A stretch of 64,000 nt of DNA from Diplonema papillatum (taxonomy: Eukaryota > Euglenozoa > Diplonemea > Diplonemida > Diplonemidae): positions 160,001 through 224,000 of the forward strand of contig JAPJBO010000303.1 in assembly GCA_030068145.1 (NCBI GenBank), read 5' to 3'. The translations under genes and the position numbers were made by a program. Shown in pieces: positions 10,529 to 18,555 of the stretch. Every line of letters begins with the position of its first letter. Within the stretch, counting starts at the first letter, position 1. The notes below the pieces were generated by a model. It did not search any database. It was not told the origin of the DNA and saw only the letters and a program-made list of their open reading frames with translations.

Positions 10529-11162
10529 CTGGGGGGGCCCAAATACAATAGGTATAATATTGTATTTGGAGAGGAAGGATAGAGAAAACAGGGTTTTCAA
10601 ACAGTCTGGATGCTGATAGTCTGGCTGCAGGCACTTGCAGGTCAACATTGGAGGAAATTTGGCAAATATTTTGTGGGGTGGAAAGAGCTACCCCCCGGCA
10701 TGTATGGCACCTTTTCTACACTCGATGTGGCCAAAAATCTGGCCCCCAGATGGCATTTCAGACTTTGGAAAAACCACTCCGCCGAGGAATCGAACCAGCA
10801 CCTCAGCATCACATGTGGGTGTGGTGACCGCTGGACCACGGGCTAAAAAAAGCGGTCCATTTACTTTTGTTTGGGTGCGGACCTTAGGAATTATTGATCC
10901 CTGACCTGAGGAAAATGCCACAGATAGCGAAATCAAGTAGTAGGATTCAACTTTAGGCTTCAGGAGTGTTCCACATTGAACTTCTCTCGAATAAGAAGCT
11001 GCTCTCGCGAGGGGAAGCCGCTGGAACCCCCTGCAAAACCCCACTGGGGACAAATAATATTGTATTCCGAAACAATTCTCAACGAAACCCCCATTTCAGC
11101 GTACCTATTGTATTCCGAAATAATATTGTATTTGGGTACCTACTGTATTTGGGCCCCCCCAG
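10529..11162. mobile_element. 634-bp TIR element with TA duplication
   Basis: Termini are inverted repeats matching at 25 of 26 positions: 10529-10554 (CTGGGGGGGCCCAAATACA...) and 11137-11162. It is flanked by TA on both sides (10527-10528 and 11163-11164). The homologous intron B-C has the intact empty site (gggt-TA-aggc), so the insertion is precise. TA duplication with TIRs suggests a non-autonomous Tc1/mariner-superfamily element. No transposase frame is present. Motifs like aataatattgtatttgg recur inside both ends. Confidence 0.9.
10770..10848 (-). other. tRNA-like sequence with A and B boxes
   Basis: Within the TIR element, the minus strand reads CCGTGGTCCAGCGGTCACC (A-box-like) and about 40 bases later GGTTCGATTCC, a perfect B box. 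The acceptor and T stems do not pair well, so this is a decayed tRNA or tRNA-derived promoter and not a working tRNA gene. Confidence 0.45.
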
Positions 11163-11227
11163 TAAGGCAGTCACTCAACATTCCCTTGCGCTAGTGCGTG
11201 CTATCAGTTACAAAGACGTGTACTTAC

Positions 11228-11433
11228 TTCTCCCTTTCTCCTAGGCAGTTCTCGTCAGACAAGACGAAGAGCAGAAACTCTTCTAGGCAGTTCTCGTCAG
11301 ACAATACGAAGAGCAGAAACTCCGCGTTGAAGTTGACGCCGGATGCCAGGAACTCCTTGACGACGGACAAATGCCCGCCCTCGGCGGCGAGGACGATGGG
11401 CGTGAACGCGGTGGGACGCGGCTCGTTGACGGA
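11228..11433 (-). CDS. Ankyrin-repeat protein, upstream exon (A)
   Basis: Reads SVNEPRPTAFTPIVLAAEGG and then HLSVVKEFLASGVNFNAE, one full ankyrin unit. It then runs in frame through a 42-bp direct repeat coding EFLLFVLSDENCLE twice, to a strong donor GAGAA|GTAAGT at 11228/11227. The exon begins right after the last GCTCAG of the 12-bp tandem array. It ends with two bases of a codon, compatible with both exon B and exon C, which each start with one base. Exons further upstream were not found; a piggyBac fossil lies beyond the array. Confidence 0.6.
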
Positions 11434-12273
11434 CTGAGCAACGCACTGAGCAACGCACTGAGCAACGCACTGAGCAACGCACTGAGCAACGCACTGAGCA
11501 ACGCACTGAGCAACGCACTGAGCAACGCACTGAGCAACGCACTGAGCAACGCACTGAGCAACGCACTGAGCAACGCACTGAGCAACGCACTGAGCAACGC
11601 ACTGAGCAACGCACTGAGCAACGCACTGAGCAACGCACTGAGCAACGCACTGAGCAACGCACTGAGCAACGCACTGAGCAACGCACTGAGCAACGCACTG
11701 AGCAACGCACTGAGCAACGCACTGAGCAACGCACTGAGCAACGCACTGAGCAACGCACTGAGCAACGCACTGAGCAACGCACTGAGCAACGCACTGAGCA
11801 ACGCACTGAGCAACGCACTGAGCAACGCACTGAGCAACGCACTGAGCAACGCACTGAGCAACGCACTGAGCAACGCACTGAGCAACGCACTGAGCAACGC
11901 ACTGAGCAACGCACTGAGCAACGCACTGAGCAACGCACTGAGCAACGCACTGAGCAACGCACTGAGCAACGCACTGAGCAACGCACTGAGCAACGCACTG
12001 AGCAACGCACTGAGCAACGCACTGAGCAACGCACTGAGCAACGCACTGAGCAACGCACTGAGCAACGCACTGAGCAACGCACTGAGCAACGCACTGAGCA
12101 ACGCACTGAGCAACGCACTGAGCAACGCACTGAGCAACGCACTGAGCAACGCACTGAGCAACGCACTGAGCAACGCACTGAGCAACGCACTGAGCAACGC
12201 ACTGAGCAACGCACTGAGCAACGCACTGAGCAACGCACTGAGCAACGCACTGAGCAACGCACTGAGCAACGCA
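11434..12273. repeat. 12-bp repeat, 70 apparently identical copies
   Basis: CTGAGCAACGCA repeated over 840 bp with no variant that I could see. Twelve is a multiple of three, so all six frames are open (SALL, SVRC, NALS and so on); none is likely a protein. On the minus strand each unit ends in GCTCAG, and the last one abuts ankyrin exon A. The right edge cuts a piggyBac transposase fossil. Confidence 0.98.
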
Positions 12274-12284
12274 CCAGTAGTATC

Positions 12285-12660
12285 TGTGTCAATCTTATCT
12301 ATCTCAGTGTACACAGACGGTACCATGTAATCAGTCTGTGACTCAGCCAGAACGAAACACTTCAAACCGAATCGGTGCCGTTTCATGGACATGTATTGCT
12401 TGAAGCTGACACGGCCTTTCTAATTGATGATCGACTCATCAGAGCCAAGTTCTTTATCGGGAGCATAGACGTCCCACGATCGGGGAGACACAAGCTGGAA
12501 CATGTCTCTTATCTTGATGAGTCGATCCGGGTGTTCCTTCTTTCCACTGAGGTCTGTGAAGTCGTGGATATCGGGCCACCTTTTCCTGGACATGGTTCGA
12601 GAAAAGAACGCGCACACTGTTCGATACGAGTGGAGATCCTGTAATTTTCCCACGTAAGTG
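12285..12660 (-). pseudogene. piggyBac-family transposase fragment
   Basis: DDE transposase of cut-and-paste piggyBac elements, which duplicate TTAA. The minus strand reads TMSRKRWPDIHDFTDLSG, then DRLIKIRDMF, then PDKELGSDESIIN-stop-KGRVSFKQYMSMKRHRFGLKCFVLAES in order. This matches the family pattern of MSRNRF, VDESM, KGRLSFKQY and KWGIK-VL-DS. The first catalytic Asp is kept (SDES); the second is changed to Glu (LAES). One in-frame stop lies at about 12420. The downstream end is replaced by the 12-bp array, so it is a truncated fossil. Confidence 0.8.
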
Positions 12661-13049
12661 CTTCCGATACGGCTTTGGTCGTTGTTGGACCTATGGGCGA
12701 TCGGCAGAAACGGAGAGAGGGTATTGCGTCAGGACTCAGGAACGTTCTGTCGAAGCTACGGGACGACGACACATGGAAATGTGCCAACTCGAAACCTACC
12801 ACTCAGGTGCCCATAAAATGCTCCGAAAGGGCGGGAGAAGTGGTCGGACGCTCGTTTAGGCTGAAGGAATGGCTGCAGAAGGCGAAATCAAGGCCAGATC
12901 ACCCCCAGAAGCCAATTCCTAGGCAATTCCTCAAAAACATCAAAGCCCAAACCGCAGCCACAAAAAACAGCCCTGTTAGCGGAGAAAAGGGTTAACCATC
13001 CTGAAAGGCCGCACTTTCGTTGTTGGAGTAGCGTGTCTTGTAGAAACAG
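12661..13049. other. Region without recognised gene
   Basis: Probably includes decayed 5' sequence of the piggyBac element. Small open frames (up to 106 codons) show no recognisable feature. Confidence 0.3.
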
Positions 13050-13215
13050 GAGGAGACAGGTGCTTCGTTTTGTTCGAGCGTGCCGGTTGATCGTTTTCCT
13101 TATCTGTGCCATTTTCACGGGGAGGAATTCTGATCAACCACTAAAACACGCCGTCTACGTCCATTTTGGCCTGCACGATACATTTTGAAGGGCAGGCCGC
13201 AAGATTGTGAGTACT
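13050..13215 (+). repeat. F6 dispersed repeat copy
   Basis: Contains gtgcttcgttttgtt, gccggttgatcgttttcc, tctgatcaaccac and acgccgtctacgtcc. Related copies lie at 42990-43165, 53578-53735 and, partly, 23826-23870 with 24085-24115, all in the same orientation. Confidence 0.75.
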
Positions 13216-14037
13216 AAATTCGTGTTCTTTGCATCCGACCACCCAACGGTAAACCGCAGAATGCAAGGCTCCGAGTTCGCACAGAGTACAAAAGCTGTCA
13301 GCAGCCTGTGGCCAGCCGCCCCTTCGGGCTTGTGCTGTGAGTGCAAACCAAGACGCCAACCCTGCCCCACGATACGTCTCGATAATTCGGTCCATTTGGG
13401 TACTCAGTCGCCATTCGACGCGCACTCCCCGTGTTTCGAGTCCTTTAAGCTCCGGACACCATCATCAGCGCGGCACCTGAGTGTCTGCAGTCAAGACAGG
13501 GTGTGGGCCAGTTTTGCTTGGCGGCTGCTCGTAGCTGTATCCCGGTTCATCGAGGAAATCCTTGAGGCACCTAAACGTACATGGTACTCGGGTTGTTTGG
13601 GCAAATCAATTTGCTTTGGGGTAGGTGGTGACTTCGCAGTAGCCTTCTTCTCTCACTCTCTAAGGCCTCTGCGGGGGTTACCCTACTGCTCCTCTCTCTA
13701 CCTTTCTTGGTTCAAAGTGACGAGTGCAAGGTGCCGAAGTAGAATTCTCGAGCTAGAACCACCCGTGCTGCGAGAGCACCGGCGAATCCGTCTCAGAGAG
13801 AAGGGCTCCGTTTACCCCGTGGGTGCACCGGTCGGCGGGCTCAGGAAGCCGAACTTGAAGTGTCGCCAGATCATCTAGAGGTATTTGTGGCGAGCACCGG
13901 CAAGCCAATGCGCCTCTGGCGGTATTTGTAGCGAGCCGCGGGCAAGCCAGTGCGTCTCTTCTATTGATATTCGAACGGACCTACCTATTGTGTCTTGAGC
14001 AACCACTTCAACAAACCCCGGAGATGGGTCTCTCTGG
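13216..14037. other. Region without recognised gene
   Basis: A plus open frame of 223 codons (13207-13878) has no recognisable domain. Positions 13876-13960 contain a diverged direct duplication (ggtatttgtggcgagcaccgg / ggtatttgtagcgagccgcgg). Otherwise nothing is recognised. Confidence 0.3.
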
Positions 14038-14342
14038 CTACCACTTCGCCACTCGCAGCATTTCGACGCAGAACCGCGTGTAGTCGACGGTGCCAGCAGC
14101 GTCCGCTATGCGAGGCACCGGCAGCGGTATCCCGAGAGTGTCGAGACCCTCCCACAGGGCCTTGAAGCCGTCGGTGGTGAGTTGGCCCCCGGCGTCAGCG
14201 TGCCGCTCAAACAGCCGGCGAAGCTGCTTTTCGGTGAAAACTGCGCCGGAGATGTCGCCTTCGAATCGGCGGCAGGTTTGAGACGACAGCAGGTGTTCGG
14301 ATGCTGTGGACCCAGAGGCGTCGCGTTTGTTTATGTCAGCTC
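14038..14342 (-). CDS. Ankyrin/EF-hand-like protein, last exon
   Basis: Acceptor CAAACACACAG|GAGC at 14343/14342; the joined codons read SK-GADINKRDASG, finishing an ankyrin unit across the junction. The tail then reads FTEKQLRRLFERHAD and GGQLTTDGFKALWEGLDTL..., ending TVDYTRFCVEMLRVAKW-stop. The spacing of helix, short acidic loop, hydrophobic and helix resembles paired EF-hands, but the loops lack the full set of acidic ligands (HADAGGQLT; ADAAGTVDYT), so calcium binding is doubtful. Exons 1-3 together give 255 residues with all three phases matching. A cytosolic adaptor role is an inference. Confidence 0.75.
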
Positions 14343-14763
14343 CTGTGTGTTTGTTTAAAGAGTTAAAGTTCGCTTGAAGTTCCGGGGTTTTAGGGTCTCC
14401 GTGTGACCGTTCATGAATGGGTTCTCTTTGAGCAAGAAAGGGCTATATGGTTACGGGTTGTATACTTGGTGCACGTTTTCGGTATGGGTTATGGCTAGCC
14501 ATGGCTCGGTCTGTCGCGTGTGGGTCGATACGCATCAGGCAGTCTTAGGCATGGAACTGGACCGTTTTGCTTGGCGAGATTGGTTCGCTGGCTGGTGGCT
14601 GTTCGGCACTCATGCAGCGAAGGTGGGAAGTAGTGGGATAAAGACGTTGAAATTCTAGTTGGTGGCTCCGGCCGGTGATGCGAGGTAAGGGGGAGAGCAC
14701 TGCCTCTCATGCATGACGGCGAGCCCGAAGGGTACAGCCGGGCGTACAAACAGAAGGACACAC
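14343..14763 (-). other. Intron 2 of ankyrin/EF-hand gene, holds an F2 repeat
   Basis: 421-bp intron, GTGTGTCC...ACACACAG. An F2-family repeat (14360-14520 here; agagttaaagttcgcttgaa on plus) ends 17 bases from the 3' splice site, so its conserved end forms the acceptor side of the intron. Confidence 0.65.
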
Positions 14764-15024
14764 CTTTCGAGATCAGGTACGTGAGAAGCGTTTTGTGCTG
14801 TCGTAGCGCCGCGTGGTGGAGGGGCGTCTTGCCGTCGGCGTCTTGCACGTCGACGTCAGCTCCGTTGGAGATCAGGAAGGAGGCCACGTAGGCGTTGTTG
14901 CACACCGTCGCCACGTGCAATGCGCTGCGGCTGTGCCACGCTTTGCACTTCGTGTCGACCCGGGCGCCTGCGTGAATTAAAGCCCGCGGAGTGCAGCCGG
15001 GAGAGCTAGTGCCAGGGCAGAGTC
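14764..15024 (-). CDS. Ankyrin/EF-hand-like protein, exon 2
   Basis: Acceptor GAGAGGCAG|GA at 15025/15024 gives GLCPGTSSPGCTPRALIHAG, then ARVDTKCKAWHSRSALHVAT, then NGADVDVQDADGKTPLHHAA and LLTYLISK. That is about three ankyrin units with canonical spacing. Donor AAAG|GTGTGTCC at 14764/14763. Phases match on both sides (261 nt: 2 + 86 codons + 1). The exon 2 acceptor lies in the last unit of a minisatellite; a different AG nearby is possible, but this one restores ankyrin spacing best. Confidence 0.75.
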
Positions 15025-15575
15025 CTGCCTCTCGTGTATGACAGGCAGTAGCTCAGACCTGAAACTGGTGCCGGGTATGCTTGACAGGCAGTAGCTCAGA
15101 CCTGAAACTGGTGCCAGGGCAGAATCCTGCCTCTCGTGTATGGTTGACAGGCAGTAGCTCAGACCTGAAACTGGTGCCGGGTATGCTTGACAGGCAGTAG
15201 CTCAGAACTGAAACTGGTGCCGGGTATGCTTGACAGGCAGTAGCTCAGAACTGAAACTGGTGCCGGGTATGCTTGACAGGCAGTAGCTCAGACCTGAAAC
15301 TGGTGCCAGGGCAGAATCCTGCCTCTCGTATGCTTGACAGGCAGCAGCTCAGAACTGAAACTGGTGCCGGGTATGCTTGACAGGCAGTAGCTCAGACCTG
15401 AAACTGGTGCCAGGGCAGAATCCTGCCTCTCGTGTATGGTTGACAGGCAGCAGCTCAGAGCTGAAACTGGTGCCGAGTATGCTTGACAGGCAGTAGCTCA
15501 GAACTGAAACTGGTGCCAGGGCAGAATCCTGCCTCTCGTGTACGGTTGACAGGCAGTAGCTCAGACCTGAAACTG
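15025..15575. repeat. Intronic minisatellite, mixed ~43/67-bp units
   Basis: Core tgacaggcagtagctcagac and ctgaaactggtgcc, with or without an insert agggcagaatcctgcctctc-gtgtatggt. About ten cores. On the minus strand the longer units contain GAGAGGCAG|GATTCTGCCC, matching the predicted exon 2 acceptor GAGAGGCAG|GACTCTGCCC. The array runs from that acceptor into intron 1. Confidence 0.9.
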
Positions 15576-15599
15576 GTCCATCTGGTTTTGTAGGCACTC

Positions 15600-16412
15600 T
15601 GGTGGAAGGAACAGTGTGTAGGTTCCCCAGGAGGCGAACACTGAGCGCAGAACTCGAGGCCAAGACTCCCCTTCAATAATGGAGTGATTAACCGCAGTAT
15701 TGGCAGTAAAAATTGCTTTAGGAGCAATGACCAGCCCATCCGCTATTTTCGTGCGTCTCAAAGCAACATACAGCTGCCCGTGTGCAAAGCAGTTCCCACT
15801 GGTCAGGTCGAGGCCCACTTTATCCAGTGTTTGGCCTTCGGATTTGTTGATGGTCATTGCAAAGCTCAGTTTCACCGGAAACTGGGTTCGCACCATCTCA
15901 ATCAAGCCGGTGTTGTCTCGGGGACGCATAGGCAATCGCGAGATAGGCCAAATATCTCCTGTGATGACTTTCACTGCCAACATGTACTTGCTTATGTTTG
16001 TAACAATCATCTTGGTACCATTGCTTAACCCTCTGGACACATTCAAGTTGAACAAGGAGTTATTGGGCTTCCTTAGCCTCAAGTACTTGGGAGGCAGCCC
16101 AGGTGCACCGGCGGCCCCTAGGACTTCTTCGGGGATGAGAGTCTCGTTGCAGGTATCAGTGGCTTCAAGGGTGTACATTTCACCCGGGAACTGTTCAATG
16201 CAGTAGATGTTTATTTTATCAACCTGCACATTTAGTGGGGCAAGAACTGACGATGATTCTGGAACCTCTCCTTCCACGAGCTGCGGATAGCAATGGTCAA
16301 TGAGGTCGAGAAGGTTGACATCCCCTTGACTGTTCCTACAGAGCTGCTTAGGCAGTTGGATAGCTCTCGACTCGTTAGCATCACTATCAATCGGAATTAA
16401 CCCAAGCCAACT
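15600..16412 (-). pseudogene. Helitron-type helicase, C-terminal fragment
   Basis: Rolling-circle transposon helicase of the Pif1-like type. The minus strand reads IQLPKQLCRNSQGDVNLLDL, IDHCYPQLVEGEVPESSSVL and APLNVQVDKINIYCIEQFPG. Then come LFNLNVSRGLSNGTKMIVTN, FPVKLSFAMTINKSEGQTLD and FAHGQLYVALRRT, the order of the last helicase motifs (V and VI) in Helitron RepHel proteins. The frame is open from 16412 to 15561 and is cut at both ends: a stop upstream and run-off into the minisatellite downstream. The Rep and N-terminal helicase parts are missing. It lies inside intron 1 of the ankyrin/EF-hand gene, on the same strand. Confidence 0.88.
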
Positions 16413-16499
16413 TTGGCCTTATCCCAATTATTTTTTGGCGACCTCTGTAAAACGAGTGGTCGACCGCGACCACAAGCGTCCTTTGCCGCATACTCTTTT

Positions 16500-16775
16500 C
16501 TCAACTTCGGCCAGGATCTGGTCGAAATCCGACCAAGACTCCAGTTTTGGCAGGAAGCTGGTCTAAAACTGGTCAGAACGGTCGAAATCTGGTCAAAACT
16601 CCAGTCTTGGTCGGAATCTGGCCTAAAACTTGTCAGAATTTGGTCAAAACTGCAGTCTTGGTCGGAATCCGGTCGAAAACTGGTCAGAATCTGGTCACGA
16701 CTCCAGTCTTGGTCGGAATCTGGCTAAAACTGGTCAGAATCTGGTCAAGACTTCAGTCTTGGTCGGAATCTGCAG
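16500..16775. repeat. Degenerate ~39-bp minisatellite
   Basis: ctggtcagaatctggtcaaa, actccagtcttggtcggaat repeated about seven times with frequent single changes. Located in intron 1 between the Helitron remnant and the inverted-repeat element. Confidence 0.85.
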
Positions 16776-16779
16776 GTTG

Positions 16780-16960
16780 TGAGCCGGTCCGTCTATCTCT
16801 TGGAACTGCATCGAAGTGCCTGCCGCTGTTTATCACAGTGAATCACGGTCCACCCCACGGTCTATCAGGTCCATCCCTAGTCCCTAGACCTGCATCGAAT
16901 TGCCCGGTGCTGTATTCTTCAGTCTATCGCGGTCTATCAAGAGGGGATGGACCCGGCTCA
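16780..16960. mobile_element. 181-bp inverted-repeat element (MITE-like)
   Basis: Ends TGAGCCGGTCCGTC and, as reverse complement, TGAGCCGGGTCCATCC. A 164-bp copy lies in the opposite orientation at 55242-55405 with the same interior (tgtttatcacagtg, ggtctatcaggtcc). A much diverged third copy may lie near 57185-57255. No clear target duplication was found. Confidence 0.75.
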
Positions 16961-16980
16961 GGTGGGAGAAAAGCACACAC

Positions 16981-17182
16981 CCAATCCCACCAGCTTTCGA
17001 ACGATAACCGCGTCGCCCGCGGCGGCCGCCAGGTGCAGGAGGGGCACTCCGTCGGGGGTCGCCTCGTTAGCGTCGATGCCGCACAGCAGGGCCTCCTCTG
17101 CCCGCACGGCGTCGCCTTCCGCGATAGCCTCCACGAGATCCGAGAGCTCGCCAATTCCGCCGAGCAGGGCCGGATCCCCCAT
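16981..17182 (-). CDS. Ankyrin/EF-hand-like protein, exon 1
   Basis: Codes for 67 residues from MGDPALLGGIG through VRAEEALLCGIDANEATPDG and VPLLHLAAAAGDAVIVRKLVGL, an ankyrin unit. It ends at the donor G|GTGTGTGC (16981/16980). The start is uncertain: in-frame sequence continues upstream (DIAFFEGKAGC), so this may be an internal exon with an acceptor near 17210-17225. An F2-related repeat ends there at cactttaactgcaag. The split Gly codon continues in exon 2. Confidence 0.65.
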
Positions 17183-17215
17183 GCACCCAGCCTTCCCCTC
17201 GAAAAACGCTATGTC

Positions 17216-17290
17216 TTGCAGTTAAAGTGCGCAAGTTGGCTTGAGAGCCCCGGGATTTCTGACGTCTCGGGTGCCCCTCTTCGAACGGTT
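17216..17290 (-). repeat. Diverged F2 repeat next to ankyrin exon
   Basis: agttaaagtgcgcaagttgg, cttgagagccccgggattt, gacgtctcgggtgccc follows the F2 order agttaaagttcgcttgaa-ctccggggtttt-gtctccgggtgacc with a small insertion. It ends about 25 bases before the frame of ankyrin exon 1. Confidence 0.5.
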
Positions 17291-17576
17291 TTCAGACTGT
17301 TTCGAGTTTTATGGAACCGTGCGCATATGTCTCCGGTCGACAGCAAAGGCGGGTTGGGGTTCTTTCGTTCGGTGTGGGTATGGGCAGGTGCAACCTGTTC
17401 GTTCGTCTGTTGGGTGGTCTTTGCAGCTGTGGTTTCTATGTCTTTACTCACACTTTTGTTACGTACATTCTCGTTCTTTGCTTGCTAGCAAAAGTGTGAA
17501 CAAAGGTGACCAACACATGACGGTCACATTCACAATGAATGTAGCTGTGTGGTTTCTAGTGTTTATTGTGATTTGA

Positions 17577-17790
17577 AGGTTCGGTTCTAGGGTCTCCGGG
17601 TAGCTTTTGGCAATATGGGAAGATGTCTTTTATGCTCTTTGTGTACGGAAGGGGGTTCGGCCATTGTCCACATACCGTACACACGGTGGGCCCTCCTCAG
17701 TATGGTGCCGTAGTAGGGGATTGTCTGTCTTCTTGGTAGTGTGCATGACCGTCTCTTTCGTGTCTGCTTATTGTTTGCACAAGCAGCGTA
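17577..17790 (-). repeat. F2 dispersed repeat copy
   Basis: Shares gggtctccgggt, atgggaagatgtc, ttcggccattgtccacatac and cctcctcagtatggtgccg with copies at 37348, 41288, 47611 and 62391, same orientation. Taking the strand on which it ends in poly-A, it lies on the minus strand. The stretch 17790-18040 holds nothing recognised. Confidence 0.8.
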
Positions 17791-18048
17791 TGCTGTGTAA
17801 CTACGTCGTATTGCAATACGGGTGGGGTGCTAAAAACACCGCGGATCAAGACTTTTTGTCCAAGACTCGTCTCAGACAGTTCCACATGGATTCGAAAACG
17901 GACTGAAGCAATTTGAATCAGTCCCCAACACGGGCCAGCCACTCCAACAGTGGGGCCGTAAACGGCTCTTTGAAAATCGGCGAGCCAACTAGTGCGCGGG
18001 GGAGTGCTTCGTCGGGATTTTCCCTTGATTCCGCCCGGTTCGGGTGGA

Positions 18049-18077
18049 CATGAAACCTGGTTGATTCAGCCAGTAGT
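18049..18077 (+). other. 18S rRNA 5'-end fragment
   Basis: aaacctggttgattcagccagtagt matches the universal start of small-subunit rRNA (aacctggttgatcctgccagtagt) with two changes. Similarity stops at once. A second fragment lies at 25367. Both are isolated fragments and not rRNA genes. Confidence 0.75.
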
Positions 18078-18286
18078 GGAACAACAGTGGGTCTGCAGGC
18101 TGCCTTTCTCCTGATACATGTCCGAAAACCCCGGCTCGAATCAACCTCGCGGTTAAACACCAGTAATGATTGTCTCGAGACAGAAAACGCACGGAGGAGT
18201 GGAACAACAGAAAAACTACTGGGGCGCAGCGGCGTGTCCGCTACGCACTTTCACTCCTTCTTTCCGCCCGCTTCGTTCGGGGACAT

Positions 18287-18335
18287 TGTTTTTTTTTTTT
18301 ATTTATTTTTTATTTTTTTTTTTATTTTTTTGCGG
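18287..18335. repeat. T-rich tract
   Basis: Long T-run with scattered A; followed at 18450-18467 by a short AG repeat. No gene recognised in 18080-18555. Confidence 0.8.
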
Positions 18336-18555
18336 GGAAACAATGGCTAGCGCCGCCTTGTGAGGGGGGTAATGACGTTTGAAAGAAGCAGGTTGCGCTG
18401 CAAAAAGAAGCGCTGCCGCTTCTTGTCGACCTCCCGACATGCACGGAGAGAGAGAGAGAGAGAAAGAGGCTAGGTAGTGTGGTGCATAAGAGTGCAACAA
18501 ATGCGCCTACGGTCCACACGAGTGTACTCCAGCACCGGGTAGGGGAGTCAACTGT

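Noticed and set aside
10770-10848. Functional tRNA gene
   Set aside because: A and B boxes are present but the T stem and acceptor stem do not pair.
11283-12392. 369-codon leucine/serine-alanine protein
   Set aside because: It is a fusion of a piggyBac fossil frame, the 12-bp array and the wrong frame of an ankyrin exon.
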